Program-made: the position numbers and the translations under genes
Assembly: GCF_006386545.1 (NCBI RefSeq)
Contig: NZ_SWAR01000013.1
Coordinates: forward strand, 59,091 to 123,090
DNA length: 64,000 bases
Direction of reading: 5' to 3'
Source: Methylibium rhizosphaerae
Lineage (GTDB): Bacteria > Pseudomonadota > Gammaproteobacteria > Burkholderiales > Burkholderiaceae_C
The notes under the pieces: generated by a model
What the model was told of the DNA's origin: nothing
Seen by the model: only the letters and a program-made list of their open reading frames with translations
Databases searched by the model: none
Shown: in pieces, positions 8,320 to 17,571 of the stretch
How positions within the stretch are numbered: position 1 is the stretch's first letter
How the letters are laid out: every line of letters begins with the position of its first letter

Positions 8320-8325
8320 TACACT
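8320..8325 (+). promoter_or_regulatory. -10 box consistent with a leaderless transcript of the ABC exporter
   Basis: TACACT lies 6 bases before ATG 8332, and there is no Shine-Dalgarno sequence. Transcription would begin at or very near the start codon. No convincing -35 box is seen. Confidence 0.35.
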
Positions 8326-8331
8326 GCCGCC

Positions 8332-10158
8332 ATGAGCTCCTCCACTTCGCGCGCCATCGGCGCCGCGCCGCAGGCCGAAGAGACCGGCCCCGGCAGCAAG
8401 CCGCAGCGCACGGTGCGCCCGCTGCGCGGCCTGCTGCCCTTCCTGCGCCCCTACCGCTGGCGCATCGCGCTGGCGGGCGCGTTCCTGGTGCTGGCGGCGG
8501 CCAGCACGCTGGTGTTTCCGGTGGCCTTGAAATCGCTCATCGACCAGGGTCTGGTGGCGGCCGACCCCGGGGAGCGCGTGATGGCGCTGCACGAGCACTT
8601 CGTCGCGCTCTTCCTCGTGGGGGCGGCGCTCGGCTTCTTTTCGGCGGCACGCTTCTACATGGTCACCTGGCTGGGCGAGCGGGTGACCGCCGACCTGCGC
8701 AACGCCGTGTACGCCCATGTGGTGAAGCAAAGCCCCGAATTCTTCGAGACCACGCAGACCGGCGAGGTGCTGAGCCGGCTCACCACCGACACGACGCTGG
8801 TGCAGACGGTGGTCGGCTCCAGCCTGTCGATGGGCCTGCGCAACTCGCTCATGGGCATCGGCGCGCTGGCGATGCTCGTGATCACCAACCCCTACGTGAT
8901 GATGCAGGTCATCGGCGTGCTGGTGCTGGTGGTGGCGCCGGTGCTGGTGATCGGGCGGCGGGTGCGCAAGCTGAGCCGCGCCAGCCAGGACCGCGTGGCT
9001 GATTCCAGCGCGATCGCCGGCGAGGTGCTCAACGCCATCCCGGTGGTGCAGAGCTACACCGCAGAGCCGCGCGAGGCGCGGCGTTTCGGCGAGGCCACCG
9101 AACGGGCCTTTGCCACTGCGCTCAAGCGCACCGCCACCCGCTCGGTGCTGATCGTGTTCATCATCGTGGCCAACTTCGCGACGCTGCTGTGGGGCCTGTA
9201 CCAGGGCACGCAGGCGGTGCTGCAGGGCCACATCAGCGCCGGCCACCTGGGTCAGACGGTCGTGTACGCGGTCATCCTCATCGGCTCTGTGGCGGTGCTG
9301 GCTGAGGTGTACGGCGACCTGCTTCGGGCCGCCGGCGCGACCGAGCGGCTGATGGAACTGTTGGCCACCCGCTCGCCGATCGCAGGGCCGGCGAGACCCA
9401 AGGCGCTGCCGGCACCGCAGGGCGGCTCGTCGGCCTGCTTCGAGCAGGTGAGCTTTCACTACCCTTCACGGCCGCAGACCGCCGCGCTGTGCGAATTCTC
9501 GCTCGACATCCGCAGCGGCGAGATGGTGGCGCTGGTGGGCCCGAGCGGCGCCGGCAAGAGCACGGTGTTCCAGCTGCTGCTGCGCTTCTATGACGCGCAG
9601 CAGGGCCGCGTGCGGGTCGACGGCGTGCCGGTCACCGAGGTGTCGCTGGGCGACCTGCGCGGTCGCATCGGCATCGTGCCGCAGGACAGCGTGATCTTCT
9701 CGACCACCGCCCTGGAGAACATCCGCTACGGCCGCCCCGGCGCGAGCGACGACGAGGTGATGGCAGCGGCGCGCGCGGCCCATGCCGACGAGTTCATCCG
9801 GGCACTGCCCGAGGGCTACCAGAGCTTCCTCGGCGAACGCGGCGTGCGCCTGTCGGGCGGGCAGCGCCAGCGCATCTCGATCGCGCGTGCCATTCTCAAG
9901 AATGCACCGCTGCTGCTGCTCGACGAGGCCACCAGCGCGCTCGACGCCGAAAGCGAGCGTGCGGTGCAGGCCGCGCTTGCGGCCGCGATGGCCGGCCGCA
10001 CGACGCTGGTGATCGCTCACCGACTGGCTACGGTGCGCCATGCCGACCGCATCGTCGTGATGGACCATGGCGAGGTGGTGGACATCGGCACCCACGAGGA
10101 ACTGCTGGCGCGCGGCGGACTCTATGCCCGGCTGGCCGCCGCGCAGTTCTCGAACTGA
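8332..10158 (+). CDS. ABC exporter, fused permease and ATPase (MsbA-like)
   Basis: A 608-residue half-transporter from ATG 8332. Residues 40-340 form the six-helix exporter membrane domain. The ATPase domain has Walker A GPSGAGKS (403-410), a Q-loop in VPQDSVIF, signature LSGGQRQR, Walker B LLLLDEATSALD, and the H-loop IAHRLATV. It would work as a homodimer in the inner membrane, exporting a lipid or drug-like compound. MsbA itself is usually followed by lpxK, which is absent here, so a general multidrug/lipid exporter is the safer call. The gene stands alone, divergent from the oxygenase pair. Confidence 0.9.
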   Translation: MSSSTSRAIGAAPQAEETGPGSKPQRTVRPLRGLLPFLRPYRWRIALAGAFLVLAAASTLVFPVALKSLIDQGLVAADPGERVMALHEHFVALFLVGAALGFFSAARFYMVTWLGERVTADLRNAVYAHVVKQSPEFFETTQTGEVLSRLTTDTTLVQTVVGSSLSMGLRNSLMGIGALAMLVITNPYVMMQVIGVLVLVVAPVLVIGRRVRKLSRASQDRVADSSAIAGEVLNAIPVVQSYTAEPREARRFGEATERAFATALKRTATRSVLIVFIIVANFATLLWGLYQGTQAVLQGHISAGHLGQTVVYAVILIGSVAVLAEVYGDLLRAAGATERLMELLATRSPIAGPARPKALPAPQGGSSACFEQVSFHYPSRPQTAALCEFSLDIRSGEMVALVGPSGAGKSTVFQLLLRFYDAQQGRVRVDGVPVTEVSLGDLRGRIGIVPQDSVIFSTTALENIRYGRPGASDDEVMAAARAAHADEFIRALPEGYQSFLGERGVRLSGGQRQRISIARAILKNAPLLLLDEATSALDAESERAVQAALAAAMAGRTTLVIAHRLATVRHADRIVVMDHGEVVDIGTHEELLARGGLYARLAAAQFSN

Positions 10159-10246
10159 AGGCTGGCCGCACTGTCGGTACAGACGGACACGATTTTGGCG
10201 GCCCGGCCGACGCACTTGTTAACACGGGGCGCAGATACTCGGGCCG

Positions 10247-10267
10247 CCCGGGTCGTTGGGACCCGGG
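10247..10267 (+). promoter_or_regulatory. Hairpin in the leader of the OmpA-type lipoprotein gene
   Basis: CCCGGGTC (10247-10254) pairs with GACCCGGG (10260-10267) around a five-base loop. It ends 12 bases before the ribosome site AAGGAG (10280-10285). No T run follows, so a leader structure is likelier than a terminator. Confidence 0.45.
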
Positions 10268-10292
10268 TTCGTTGTGCACAAGGAGATTCACC

Positions 10293-10970
10293 ATGAATAA
10301 AAGAATTGCTGCTCCGCACCGCTATGCGCTGCCCGCCACGCTCGTCGTGAGCCTCACGCTCGGCGCCTGCTCGAACATGGACCAGCGGCAGCAGGACACT
10401 GCCAAGGGCGCCGGCATCGGCGCGATCGCCGGGGCGGTGATCGGCGCCGCGGTGGACGGCAAGAGCGGCGCAGCCAAGGGCGCCGTGATCGGCGGCGCTG
10501 CCGGCGCCATCGGCGGCAACATCTGGTCGCGCAAGATGGAAGAAAAGCGCCGCGCGATGGAACAGGCCACGCAAGGCACCGGCATCGACGTGTCGCGCAC
10601 CGCCGACAACCAGCTCAAGCTCAACATCCCCAGCGACGCCGGCTTCGACGTGGGCCGCTCGGCCATCAAGCCCAGCCTGCGCACCGTGCTCGACTCGTTC
10701 TCGAGCGGCCTGGGCAACGATCACAACACCCGCATCCGCGTGATCGGCCACACCGACAGCACCGGCAGCGACTCGATCAACAACCCGCTGTCCCTCGACC
10801 GGGCCCAGAGCGTGCGCGACTACCTCGCCGGCAAGGGCGTGAGCCCCACCCGCGTGGAAACCGTGGGCCGCGGCTCGCACGAGCCGGTGGCCGACAACGG
10901 CAGCGAAGCCGGCCGCGCGCAGAACCGTCGCGTGGAAATCTTCCTGCGCGAGCCCGAGCAGCAGGGCTGA
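10293..10970 (+). CDS. OmpA-family lipoprotein with glycine-zipper segment
   Basis: A 225-residue protein from ATG 10293, preceded by a strong ribosome site at 10280-10285. The lipoprotein signal ends LTLGAC (cysteine 26). A glycine-zipper hydrophobic segment follows (about 36-75, [16 protein letters not shown]). The C-terminal OmpA peptidoglycan-binding domain (about 110-220) is shown by [25 protein letters not shown] and [10 protein letters not shown]. It resembles YiaD-type proteins that anchor the outer membrane to peptidoglycan. It has its own leader and is probably monocistronic. Confidence 0.88.
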   Translation: MNKRIAAPHRYALPATLVVSLTLGACSNMDQRQQDTAKGAGIGAIAGAVIGAAVDGKSGAAKGAVIGGAAGAIGGNIWSRKMEEKRRAMEQATQGTGIDVSRTADNQLKLNIPSDAGFDVGRSAIKPSLRTVLDSFSSGLGNDHNTRIRVIGHTDSTGSDSINNPLSLDRAQSVRDYLAGKGVSPTRVETVGRGSHEPVADNGSEAGRAQNRRVEIFLREPEQQG

Positions 10971-10991
10971 TGCCCTTCGGGTGGGGCGGCC

Positions 10992-11010
10992 CGACCCTTT
11001 CGGAGGGTCG
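10992..11010 (+). terminator. Hairpin after the OmpA-type gene, possible terminator
   Basis: CGACCC (10992-10997) pairs with GGGTCG (11005-11010), and flanking bases extend the stem. It lies 22 bases after the stop codon, but lacks a T run, so termination is uncertain. Confidence 0.35.
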
Positions 11011-11051
11011 ATCGCCCTACCCCACGAGCCGGGTGCCGTCATCCGGCTCCC

Positions 11052-11057
11052 TACAAT
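11052..11057 (+). promoter_or_regulatory. -10 box consistent with a leaderless thyA transcript
   Basis: TACAAT lies 7 bases before ATG 11065, with no Shine-Dalgarno sequence between. This is the same arrangement as at 8320-8325. The -35 region is weak. Confidence 0.4.
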
Positions 11058-11064
11058 CCGGGGC

Positions 11065-11904
11065 ATGCCCGCCCCCACCGCTCCCCTTCCCCTGGCCGAC
11101 CGCCCCGCCCGCTCGCAGTACGAGGACTTCATGCGCCATGTCTACACGCATGGCGTGTCCAAGACCGACCGCACCGGCACCGGCACCCGCAGCGTCTTCG
11201 GCCACCAGATGCGCTTCGACCTGCGCGAGGGCTTCCCGCTGGTCACGACCAAGAAGGTGCACCTGAAGTCCATCATCCTCGAGCTGCTGTGGTTCCTGCG
11301 CGGTGACAGCAACGTGAAGTGGCTGCAGGAACGCGGCGTGACCATCTGGGACGAATGGGCTCGCGACGACGGTGACCTGGGCCCGGTGTATGGCGTGCAA
11401 TGGCGCTCCTGGCCCACGCCCGACGGCGGCCACATCGACCAGATCGCCGACGTGGTGAAGCAGCTCAAGACCAACCCGGACTCGCGCCGCATCATCGTGA
11501 GCGCCTGGAACGTGGCCGACCTGCCGAAGATGGCGCTGATGCCCTGCCACGCCTTCTTCCAGTTCTACGTGGCCGAGGGGCGGCTTTCCTGCCAGCTGTA
11601 CCAGCGCAGCGCCGACATCTTCCTGGGCGTGCCCTTCAACATCGCGAGCTACGCGCTGCTGACCCACATGCTGGCCCAGCAGTGCGATCTCGAGGTCGGC
11701 GACTTCGTCTGGACCGGCGGCGACTGCCACATCTACAACAACCATTTCGAGCAGGTCGAGACGCAGCTCGCCCGGGTGCCGCACCCCTACCCCACGCTCA
11801 ACATCAAGCGCCGGCCGGCGTCGATCTTCGACTATGAGTACGAAGACTTCGAAGTGCAGGACTACCAGCACCACCCGGCCATCAAGGCGCCGGTGGCGGT
11901 GTAG
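11065..11904 (+). CDS. thyA: Thymidylate synthase
   Basis: A 279-residue protein that methylates dUMP to dTMP with 5,10-methylenetetrahydrofolate. The catalytic cysteine is C161 in [13 protein letters not shown]. Other signatures are [43 protein letters not shown] and HIYNNH. ATG 11065 is preferred over the upstream in-frame start at 10981, because the extra 28 residues look non-coding and a TACAAT box sits just before 11065. folA follows 17 bases later, the usual pairing, since thymidylate synthase produces the dihydrofolate that FolA recycles. Confidence 0.96.
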   Translation: MPAPTAPLPLADRPARSQYEDFMRHVYTHGVSKTDRTGTGTRSVFGHQMRFDLREGFPLVTTKKVHLKSIILELLWFLRGDSNVKWLQERGVTIWDEWARDDGDLGPVYGVQWRSWPTPDGGHIDQIADVVKQLKTNPDSRRIIVSAWNVADLPKMALMPCHAFFQFYVAEGRLSCQLYQRSADIFLGVPFNIASYALLTHMLAQQCDLEVGDFVWTGGDCHIYNNHFEQVETQLARVPHPYPTLNIKRRPASIFDYEYEDFEVQDYQHHPAIKAPVAV

Positions 11905-11921
11905 GCGCCGCCTCGACGACC

Positions 11922-12425
11922 ATGGCCAGGGGCACCGAAATGCGGCTCGCACTCATCGCCGCCGTCTCGCGCAATGGCGTGATCGGCCACGACAACAAGC
12001 TCCTGTGGCACCTGCCCGAGGACCTGAAGTACTTCAAGCAGACCACGCTGGGCTGCCCCATCCTCATGGGCCGCAAGACCTACGAGTCCATCGGCCGGCC
12101 GCTGCCTGGCCGGCGCAACGTGGTGATCTCGCGCAACGCCGAATGGATCGCGCCCGGCGTTGAAGTGGCCACCTCGCTGCCCGCGGCGTTCACGCTGCTG
12201 CACGATGCGACCGAGGTGTTCGTGATCGGCGGCGCGCAGGTCTATGCCGAAGCGCTGCCCTATGCCGACGAGCTGTTCCTCACCGAAGTCGACAAGGACT
12301 TCCAGGGCGACGTGCGCTTTCCCGAGTGGAACCGCGACGAGTTCGTGGAGGTGTCGCGCCAGCGGCACCATGCCGGGCCGCCGAACGACTTCGACTACGC
12401 CTTCGTGCTGTACCGGCGCAAGTAG
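11922..12425 (+). CDS. folA: Dihydrofolate reductase
   Basis: A 167-residue protein (161 if ATG 11940 is used, which fits the family start MRLALIAAVSRNGVIG). It reduces dihydrofolate to tetrahydrofolate with NADPH. Family features are NKLLWHLPEDLKYFK with the catalytic aspartate (D28 from the second start), MGRKTYESIGRPLPGR and VFVIGGAQVYAEAL. It lies 17 bases after thyA and is probably co-transcribed. It is the target of trimethoprim in related enzymes. It ends shortly before a convergent TetR gene. Confidence 0.95.
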   Translation: MARGTEMRLALIAAVSRNGVIGHDNKLLWHLPEDLKYFKQTTLGCPILMGRKTYESIGRPLPGRRNVVISRNAEWIAPGVEVATSLPAAFTLLHDATEVFVIGGAQVYAEALPYADELFLTEVDKDFQGDVRFPEWNRDEFVEVSRQRHHAGPPNDFDYAFVLYRRK

Positions 12426-12437
12426 GGCGACAACACC

Positions 12438-13043
12438 TCAGCGGCCGTAGGCGGCGAGAAACACGTCGACCGCCCGCGCCACCGCCTGCTTGATCTCGGC
12501 GCGGGTGAAGGTGTTTTGCAGGCCGAAGATCCAGCGCCAGTCGATCTCGGAACTGAACAGCGCGAGGATGTGCTGCGCAGCCGCAGACGGATCGCGCACA
12601 TTGAGGCGGCCCGCCTCGGTGGCGCGCTCCAGGTAGCTCGCCATCGCGTCATGCAGCTGCTGCGGCCCGTATTGCCAGAACTGCTGGCCGATGCTGGACT
12701 TCGAGGCCACGGCGATCACCATGCGGCGAACCGCGATCGCCTCCGGCGCAGTGACGGCGACCAGCAGCCGTTCGCCCAGGCGCGTCAGCAAGGCGCGCGG
12801 CTCCTCGTCGGCCTTCGACGGCAGGTCCTGGAACGCAGGCTCCACTTCCTCGCCGACCTTGTGGTGCACCACTGCGAAGAACAGCTCCTCCTTCGAAGGG
12901 AAGTAGCTGTACAGCGTGGCCTTTGAGCCGCCCATGCGGGCAGCGATCTCCGACATCGATGCGCGCTCGAAGCCCATCTCCATGAAGACTTCGGCCGCCG
13001 TCTCCAGGATGGACTCGCGTTTGGCTTCGGTACGAACACGCAC
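12438..13043 (-). CDS. TetR-family repressor of the adjacent RND efflux operon
   Basis: A 201-residue protein if started at GTG 13043, preferred because AAGGA lies ten bases upstream and because a longer start at 13109 would place an operator and promoter inside the coding region. The N-terminal HTH (about 28-47, MSEIAARMGGSKATLYSYFP) is typical of TetR/AcrR proteins. The C-terminal ligand domain is variable. It is divergent from adaptor, pump and outer-membrane genes, and the shared region carries two palindromes of the same half-site. This is the classic layout of a local repressor released by a pump substrate. Ligand unknown. Confidence 0.9.
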   Translation of the reverse strand: MRVRTEAKRESILETAAEVFMEMGFERASMSEIAARMGGSKATLYSYFPSKEELFFAVVHHKVGEEVEPAFQDLPSKADEEPRALLTRLGERLLVAVTAPEAIAVRRMVIAVASKSSIGQQFWQYGPQQLHDAMASYLERATEAGRLNVRDPSAAAQHILALFSSEIDWRWIFGLQNTFTRAEIKQAVARAVDVFLAAYGR

Positions 13044-13058
13044 GGCTTCACAATCCTT

Positions 13059-13080
13059 TACTGAACCAATATGTTCAGTA
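13059..13080. promoter_or_regulatory. TetR operator 1
   Basis: A perfect 8-base inverted repeat, TACTGAAC and GTTCAGTA, with a 6-base spacer. It overlaps the -10 box of the repressor promoter and lies 16 bases before its GTG start, fitting autorepression. Confidence 0.7.
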
Positions 13081-13105
13081 TTGCTTGACGGCCGCAGGAA
13101 GTCAA
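13077..13105 (-). promoter_or_regulatory. Promoter of the tetR gene
   Basis: On the minus strand, TTGACT (13105-13100) and AATACT (13082-13077) are separated by 17 bases. The -10 box overlaps operator 1. Confidence 0.6.
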
Positions 13106-13114
13106 ACAAATAAT
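13085..13114 (+). promoter_or_regulatory. Promoter of the RND efflux operon
   Basis: TTGACG (13085-13090) is followed after 18 bases by AATAAT (13109-13114). The predicted start falls inside operator 2, so a bound repressor would block it. It overlaps the repressor promoter on the opposite strand. Confidence 0.5.
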
Positions 13115-13115
13115 A

Positions 13116-13129
13116 GAACCGTACGGTTC
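13116..13129. promoter_or_regulatory. TetR operator 2
   Basis: A perfect 14-base palindrome, GAACCGTACGGTTC. It shares the GAAC/GTTC half-sites with operator 1 and lies just after the efflux -10 box. Confidence 0.65.
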
Positions 13130-13173
13130 AGTTATTTCCGAGTTGTGGACGCAAGTCAGACGGAGTTCTTCCC

Positions 13174-14382
13174 ATGCCAACAAGACCCTTCTTCGCACCG
13201 CTGACGGTGCTCACCGCGGTGGCTGCGGCCGCCGTGCTCACCGCGTGCGACAAGCCCTCGATGGCCGCCGGAGCCCCCCAGGGCGCCGCGCCGACGGTCG
13301 GTGTGATGGCCGTGCAGCAGCAAAGCGTGGCGCTGGCCGCCGAGCTGCCGGGCCGTACCGCGGCCTACCAGATCGCCGAGGTGCGCCCGCAGGTGGGCGG
13401 CCTCGTCAAGGCGCGGCTGTTCCGCGAAGGCAGCGACGTGAAGGCCGGCGACGTGCTCTACCAGATCGACGCAGCCAGCCATCAGGCCGCCTACGGCAGC
13501 GCACAGGCCGCGCTGGCCAAGGCCGAGGCCAATCTCATCCCGGCGCGCGCGAAGGCCGAGCGCTACAAGGAGCTGGTGGCCATCCACGCCATCAGCCAGC
13601 AGGACCACGACGACGCCGCGGCGGCGCTGAAGCAGGCCGAAGCCGAAGTCGCTTCCGCCAAGGCCGCGCTCGAAACCGACCGCATCAACCTGGGCTACAC
13701 CCGCATCACCGCGCCGATCTCCGGCCGCATCGGCCGCTCGTCGGTGACGCCGGGCGCGCTGGTCACCGCGTCGCAGGCCAACTCGCTGGCCACGGTGCAG
13801 CAGCTCGACCCGATCTATGTCGACGTGACCCAGCCCAGCACCTCGATGCTGCAGCTCAAGCGCGCGCTCGAAGCAGGCTCGCTGCAGAAGAGCGGCGATG
13901 GCGCCGCCCGGGTCAAGCTCAAGCTGGAAGACGGCAGCAGCTATGCGCTGCCCGGCAAGCTGCAGTTTTCCGAATCCACCGTCGACCCGTCCACCGGTGC
14001 CGTGACGCTGCGTGCCGTGTTCCCCAACCCGAAGGGCGAGCTGCTGCCGGGCATGTATGTGCGCGCCGTCGTCGAAGAAGGCGTGAAGGCCGGCGCGCTG
14101 CTGGTGCCCCAGCGCGGTGTGCAGCGTGACGCCGCCGGCAAACCGATCGCCTACGTGGTCGGCGCCGACGGCAAGCTGCAGCAGCGCAACCTCGTCACCG
14201 AGCGCGCCGTGGGCGACAGCTGGCTGGTCACCGAAGGCCTGGCCGCGGGTGACCGCGTGGTCGTCGAAGGGCTGCAGAACGCCCGTGCCGGCGCAGCCGT
14301 CAATGCCGTGCCGTGGGCGCCGCAGGCTGCCGCATCGGCGCCGCCGCGCGTCGCGCAGGCGAACGACACCGCGGGCCGCTGA
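13174..14382 (+). CDS. RND efflux periplasmic adaptor (AcrA/MexA type)
   Basis: A 402-residue lipoprotein (lipobox VLTAC, cysteine 25) that links the inner-membrane pump to the outer-membrane channel. It has the barrel-sandwich/lipoyl halves ([17 protein letters not shown] and later [19 protein letters not shown]), a coiled-coil hairpin about 110-165, and the beta-barrel and membrane-proximal domains. It is the first gene of the operon, with the ribosome site CGGAG about eight bases before ATG 13174. The pump gene starts 26 bases after the stop. Repression by the divergent TetR protein is inferred. Confidence 0.93.
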   Translation: MPTRPFFAPLTVLTAVAAAAVLTACDKPSMAAGAPQGAAPTVGVMAVQQQSVALAAELPGRTAAYQIAEVRPQVGGLVKARLFREGSDVKAGDVLYQIDAASHQAAYGSAQAALAKAEANLIPARAKAERYKELVAIHAISQQDHDDAAAALKQAEAEVASAKAALETDRINLGYTRITAPISGRIGRSSVTPGALVTASQANSLATVQQLDPIYVDVTQPSTSMLQLKRALEAGSLQKSGDGAARVKLKLEDGSSYALPGKLQFSESTVDPSTGAVTLRAVFPNPKGELLPGMYVRAVVEEGVKAGALLVPQRGVQRDAAGKPIAYVVGADGKLQQRNLVTERAVGDSWLVTEGLAAGDRVVVEGLQNARAGAAVNAVPWAPQAAASAPPRVAQANDTAGR

Positions 14383-14408
14383 GCCCCACAGATCACTGCG
14401 AGAACAAC

Positions 14409-17400
14409 ATGGCCCGCTTTTTCATCGACCGCCCGGTGTTCGCCTGGGTGCTCGCCATCGTCGTGATGCTTGCCGGCGTGCTGGCGATCAAGACGCTGCC
14501 GATCGCGCAGTACCCCGCCATCGCGGCGCCCTCGGTCACCATCAACGCCAACTACCCCGGCGCCTCCGCCAAGACGCTCGAAGACACCGTCACCCAGGTC
14601 ATCGAGCAGAAGATGAAGGGCCTGGACAACCTGGACTACATGTCCTCGACCAGCGAGTCGAGCGGCATGGCCACCATCACCCTCACCTTCAGGAACGGCA
14701 CCAACCCCGACACCGCGCAGGTGCAGGTGCAGAACAAGCTGTCGCTCGCCACGCCGCTGCTGCCTCAGGAAGTGCAGGCGCAGGGCCTCACCGTCAACAA
14801 GGCGTCGAGCAGCTTCCTGGCGGTGATCGCCTTCACCTCCGAGGACGGCAGCATGAGCGGCTCGGACCTCGCCGACTATGTGGCCGCCAACGTGCAGGAG
14901 CCGCTGTCGCGGGTCGAAGGCGTGGGCGACACCCAGCTGTTCGGCTCGCAGTACGCCATGCGCATCTGGCTCGACCCGAACAAGCTGCTCGCCTACAAGC
15001 TGACCGCGCTGGACGTGAAGAACGCCATCGCCGCCAAGAACGTGCAGGTGTCGGCCGGCCAGCTGGGCGCGCTGCCCGCGGTGCCCGGCCAGCAGCTCAA
15101 CGCCACCATCACCGCGCAGACGCGGCTGAAGACGGCCGAGCAGTTCCGCGCCATCGTGCTGCGCACCGCCAGCGACGGCGCCCAGGTGCTGCTGTCCGAC
15201 GTGGCCAGGGTGGAGCTGGGCAGCGAGAGCTACGCCTCGACCGCGCACTTCAACGGCAAGCCGGCCGCGGGCCTCGCCGTCAAGCTGGCCACCGGCGCCA
15301 ACGCGCTGGACACCATCCGCGGCGTGCAGGCCAGGCTCGACGAGCTGTCGGCCTTCCTGCCCAAGGGCATGAAGGCCCAGCTGCCCTACGACACCACGCC
15401 CTTCGTGCGCATCTCCATCGAGGAGGTGGTGAAGACGCTGGTCGAAGCGGTGGCGCTGGTGTTCCTGGTGATGTACCTGTTCATGCAGAACTTCCGCGCC
15501 ACGCTGATCCCGACGATCGCGGTGCCGGTGGTGCTGCTGGGCACCTTCGGCGTGCTGGCCGCGTTCGGCTACTCGATCAACACGCTCACGATGTTCGCGA
15601 TGGTGCTGGCCATCGGCCTGCTGGTGGACGACGCCATCGTGGTGGTCGAGAACGTGGAGCGTGTGATGCGCGAGGAAGGCCTCTCGCCGCTGGAAGCCAC
15701 GCGCAAGTCGATGGGCCAGATCACCGGCGCGCTGGTCGGCGTGGCACTGGTGCTGTCGGCGGTGTTCGTTCCCATGGCCTTCTTCGGCGGCTCGGTGGGC
15801 GTGATCTACCGCCAGTTCTCGATCACCATCGTGTCGGCCATGGTGCTGTCGGTGCTGGTCGCCATGGTGCTCACGCCGGCGCTGTGCGCCACCTTGCTCA
15901 AGCCCCACACGAACACCCATGACGCGGGCGGCCCCCTCGGCCGCTTCTTCGGCGGCTTCAACCGCTGGTTCGACCGCAGCACCGCGCGCTACCAGGGCGC
16001 AGTGGGCCACGTGCTCCGGCGCGGCGGGCGCTATTTCGCGATCTACGCGGTGCTCACCGCCGCCGTGGCCTTCGGCTTCCTGAAGATCCCTGCCGGCTTC
16101 CTGCCCGACGAAGACCAGGGCACGCTGTTCACCATGGTGCAGCTGCCCCCGGGCGCCACGCAGAACCGCACGCTCGAGGCCCTGGCGCAGGTGGAACAGC
16201 ACTTCCTGGTCGACGAGAACGAGGCGGTCGATTCGCTCTTCACCGTGGCCGGCTTCAGCTTCGCCGGCAGCGGCCAGAACATGGGCCTGGCCTTCGTGAA
16301 GCTCAAGCCGTGGAACGAGCGCGCCACCCCCGAGCTCAAGGCCGCTGCCGTCGCCAGCCGAGCGATGTCGACCTTGGCCAGGGTGCGCGACGCCAGCATC
16401 TTCACCTTCACGCCGCCGGCGGTGTCTGAGCTGGGCAATGCCACCGGCTTCGACCTCATGCTGCAGGACCGCGCCAACCTCGGCCATGAGGCGCTCACGC
16501 AGGCGCGCAACCAGCTGCTGGGCATGGCCATGAAGGAGCCGGGCCTGGTGGCCGTGCGCCCGAACGGGCAGGCCGATTCACCGCAGCTCGAGCTCGACAT
16601 CGACGAGCACAAGGCCGGTGCTTTGGGCGTGTCGCTCGCGGACGTCCATGCAAACCTGTCGGCCGCCTGGGGCAGCAGCTACGTCAACGACTTCATCGAC
16701 AAGGGCCGCGTGAAGAAGGTGTTCCTGCAGGCCGATGCGCCGTTTCGCATGCAGCCGCAGGACATCGACCGCTGGTACGTGAAGAACGCAAGCGGCGAGA
16801 TGGTGTCGTTCGCCAGCTTCGCCACCGCGCACTGGAGCATGGGGTCGCCGCGCCTGGAGCGCTACAACGGCGTCCCGTCGATGGAGATCCTCGGCATGGC
16901 CATGCCGGGCAAGGCCTCCAGCGGCGAGGCCATGGCCACGATGGAGCGGCTGGCCGCCCAGCTGCCCGCGGGCATCGGCATCGAATGGACCGGCGTGTCG
17001 CGCCAGGAGCGCGCCTCGGGCTCGCAGGCGCCGCTGCTGTATGCGGTGTCGCTGCTGTTCGTGTTCCTGTGCCTGGCCGCGCTGTATGAGAGCTGGGCCA
17101 TTCCGGTGGCGGTGCTGATGGTGGTGCCGCTGGGCATCCTGGGCTGCATCGTCGCGGCGATGACCGGCTGGCACATGAATGACGTGTACTTCCAGGTCGG
17201 CCTGCTCACGACGGTGGGCCTCGCCTCCAAGAACGCGATCCTGATCGTCGAGTTCGCGAAGGACCTGCATGCGCAGGGCATGGGCCTCGCCCAGGCGGCG
17301 ATGGAAGCGGCGCGGCTGCGCCTGCGGCCCATCCTGATGACCTCGCTGGCCTTCATCCTGGGCGTGCTGCCGATGGCGCTCGGCTCGGGTGCCGGCGCCG

Positions 17401-17570
17401 GTGCGCAAAACGCGCTGGGCTCCGCCGTGATTGGCGGCATGACCTCGGCCACCGTACTCGCGATCTTCTTCGTGCCGCTGTTCTTCGTGCTGGTGCAAAA
17501 GGCCGCCGAGCGCCTGCGCCGCCCGCCTGCCCCTGCCGCCCTTCCCGTGCCCGTGCAACAAGGCCAATGA
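14409..17570 (+). CDS. RND multidrug efflux pump, HAE1 family (AcrB/MexB type)
   Basis: A 1053-residue inner-membrane pump, the usual length for AcrB homologues, starting [20 protein letters not shown]. It exports drugs or hydrophobic compounds in exchange for protons. The proton-relay aspartate pair is visible in [18 protein letters not shown]. Two large periplasmic loops, each following the first helix of a half, and twelve membrane helices can be traced. The conserved C-terminal half motif [17 protein letters not shown] is intact. It lies between the adaptor and outer-membrane channel genes, giving a complete tripartite pump. Confidence 0.96.
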   Translation: MARFFIDRPVFAWVLAIVVMLAGVLAIKTLPIAQYPAIAAPSVTINANYPGASAKTLEDTVTQVIEQKMKGLDNLDYMSSTSESSGMATITLTFRNGTNPDTAQVQVQNKLSLATPLLPQEVQAQGLTVNKASSSFLAVIAFTSEDGSMSGSDLADYVAANVQEPLSRVEGVGDTQLFGSQYAMRIWLDPNKLLAYKLTALDVKNAIAAKNVQVSAGQLGALPAVPGQQLNATITAQTRLKTAEQFRAIVLRTASDGAQVLLSDVARVELGSESYASTAHFNGKPAAGLAVKLATGANALDTIRGVQARLDELSAFLPKGMKAQLPYDTTPFVRISIEEVVKTLVEAVALVFLVMYLFMQNFRATLIPTIAVPVVLLGTFGVLAAFGYSINTLTMFAMVLAIGLLVDDAIVVVENVERVMREEGLSPLEATRKSMGQITGALVGVALVLSAVFVPMAFFGGSVGVIYRQFSITIVSAMVLSVLVAMVLTPALCATLLKPHTNTHDAGGPLGRFFGGFNRWFDRSTARYQGAVGHVLRRGGRYFAIYAVLTAAVAFGFLKIPAGFLPDEDQGTLFTMVQLPPGATQNRTLEALAQVEQHFLVDENEAVDSLFTVAGFSFAGSGQNMGLAFVKLKPWNERATPELKAAAVASRAMSTLARVRDASIFTFTPPAVSELGNATGFDLMLQDRANLGHEALTQARNQLLGMAMKEPGLVAVRPNGQADSPQLELDIDEHKAGALGVSLADVHANLSAAWGSSYVNDFIDKGRVKKVFLQADAPFRMQPQDIDRWYVKNASGEMVSFASFATAHWSMGSPRLERYNGVPSMEILGMAMPGKASSGEAMATMERLAAQLPAGIGIEWTGVSRQERASGSQAPLLYAVSLLFVFLCLAALYESWAIPVAVLMVVPLGILGCIVAAMTGWHMNDVYFQVGLLTTVGLASKNAILIVEFAKDLHAQGMGLAQAAMEAARLRLRPILMTSLAFILGVLPMALGSGAGAGAQNALGSAVIGGMTSATVLAIFFVPLFFVLVQKAAERLRRPPAPAALPVPVQQGQ

Positions 17571-17571
17571 G

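Noticed and set aside
8332..10158. ABC exporter called as msbA
   Set aside because: The similarity is general to MsbA-like half-transporters and no lipid A genes are nearby, so the symbol was withheld.
14151..16487. Long minus-strand open frame opposite the RND pump gene
   Set aside because: Antisense to a clear AcrB-type gene and rich in His/Arg/Gly; no ribosome site or motif.
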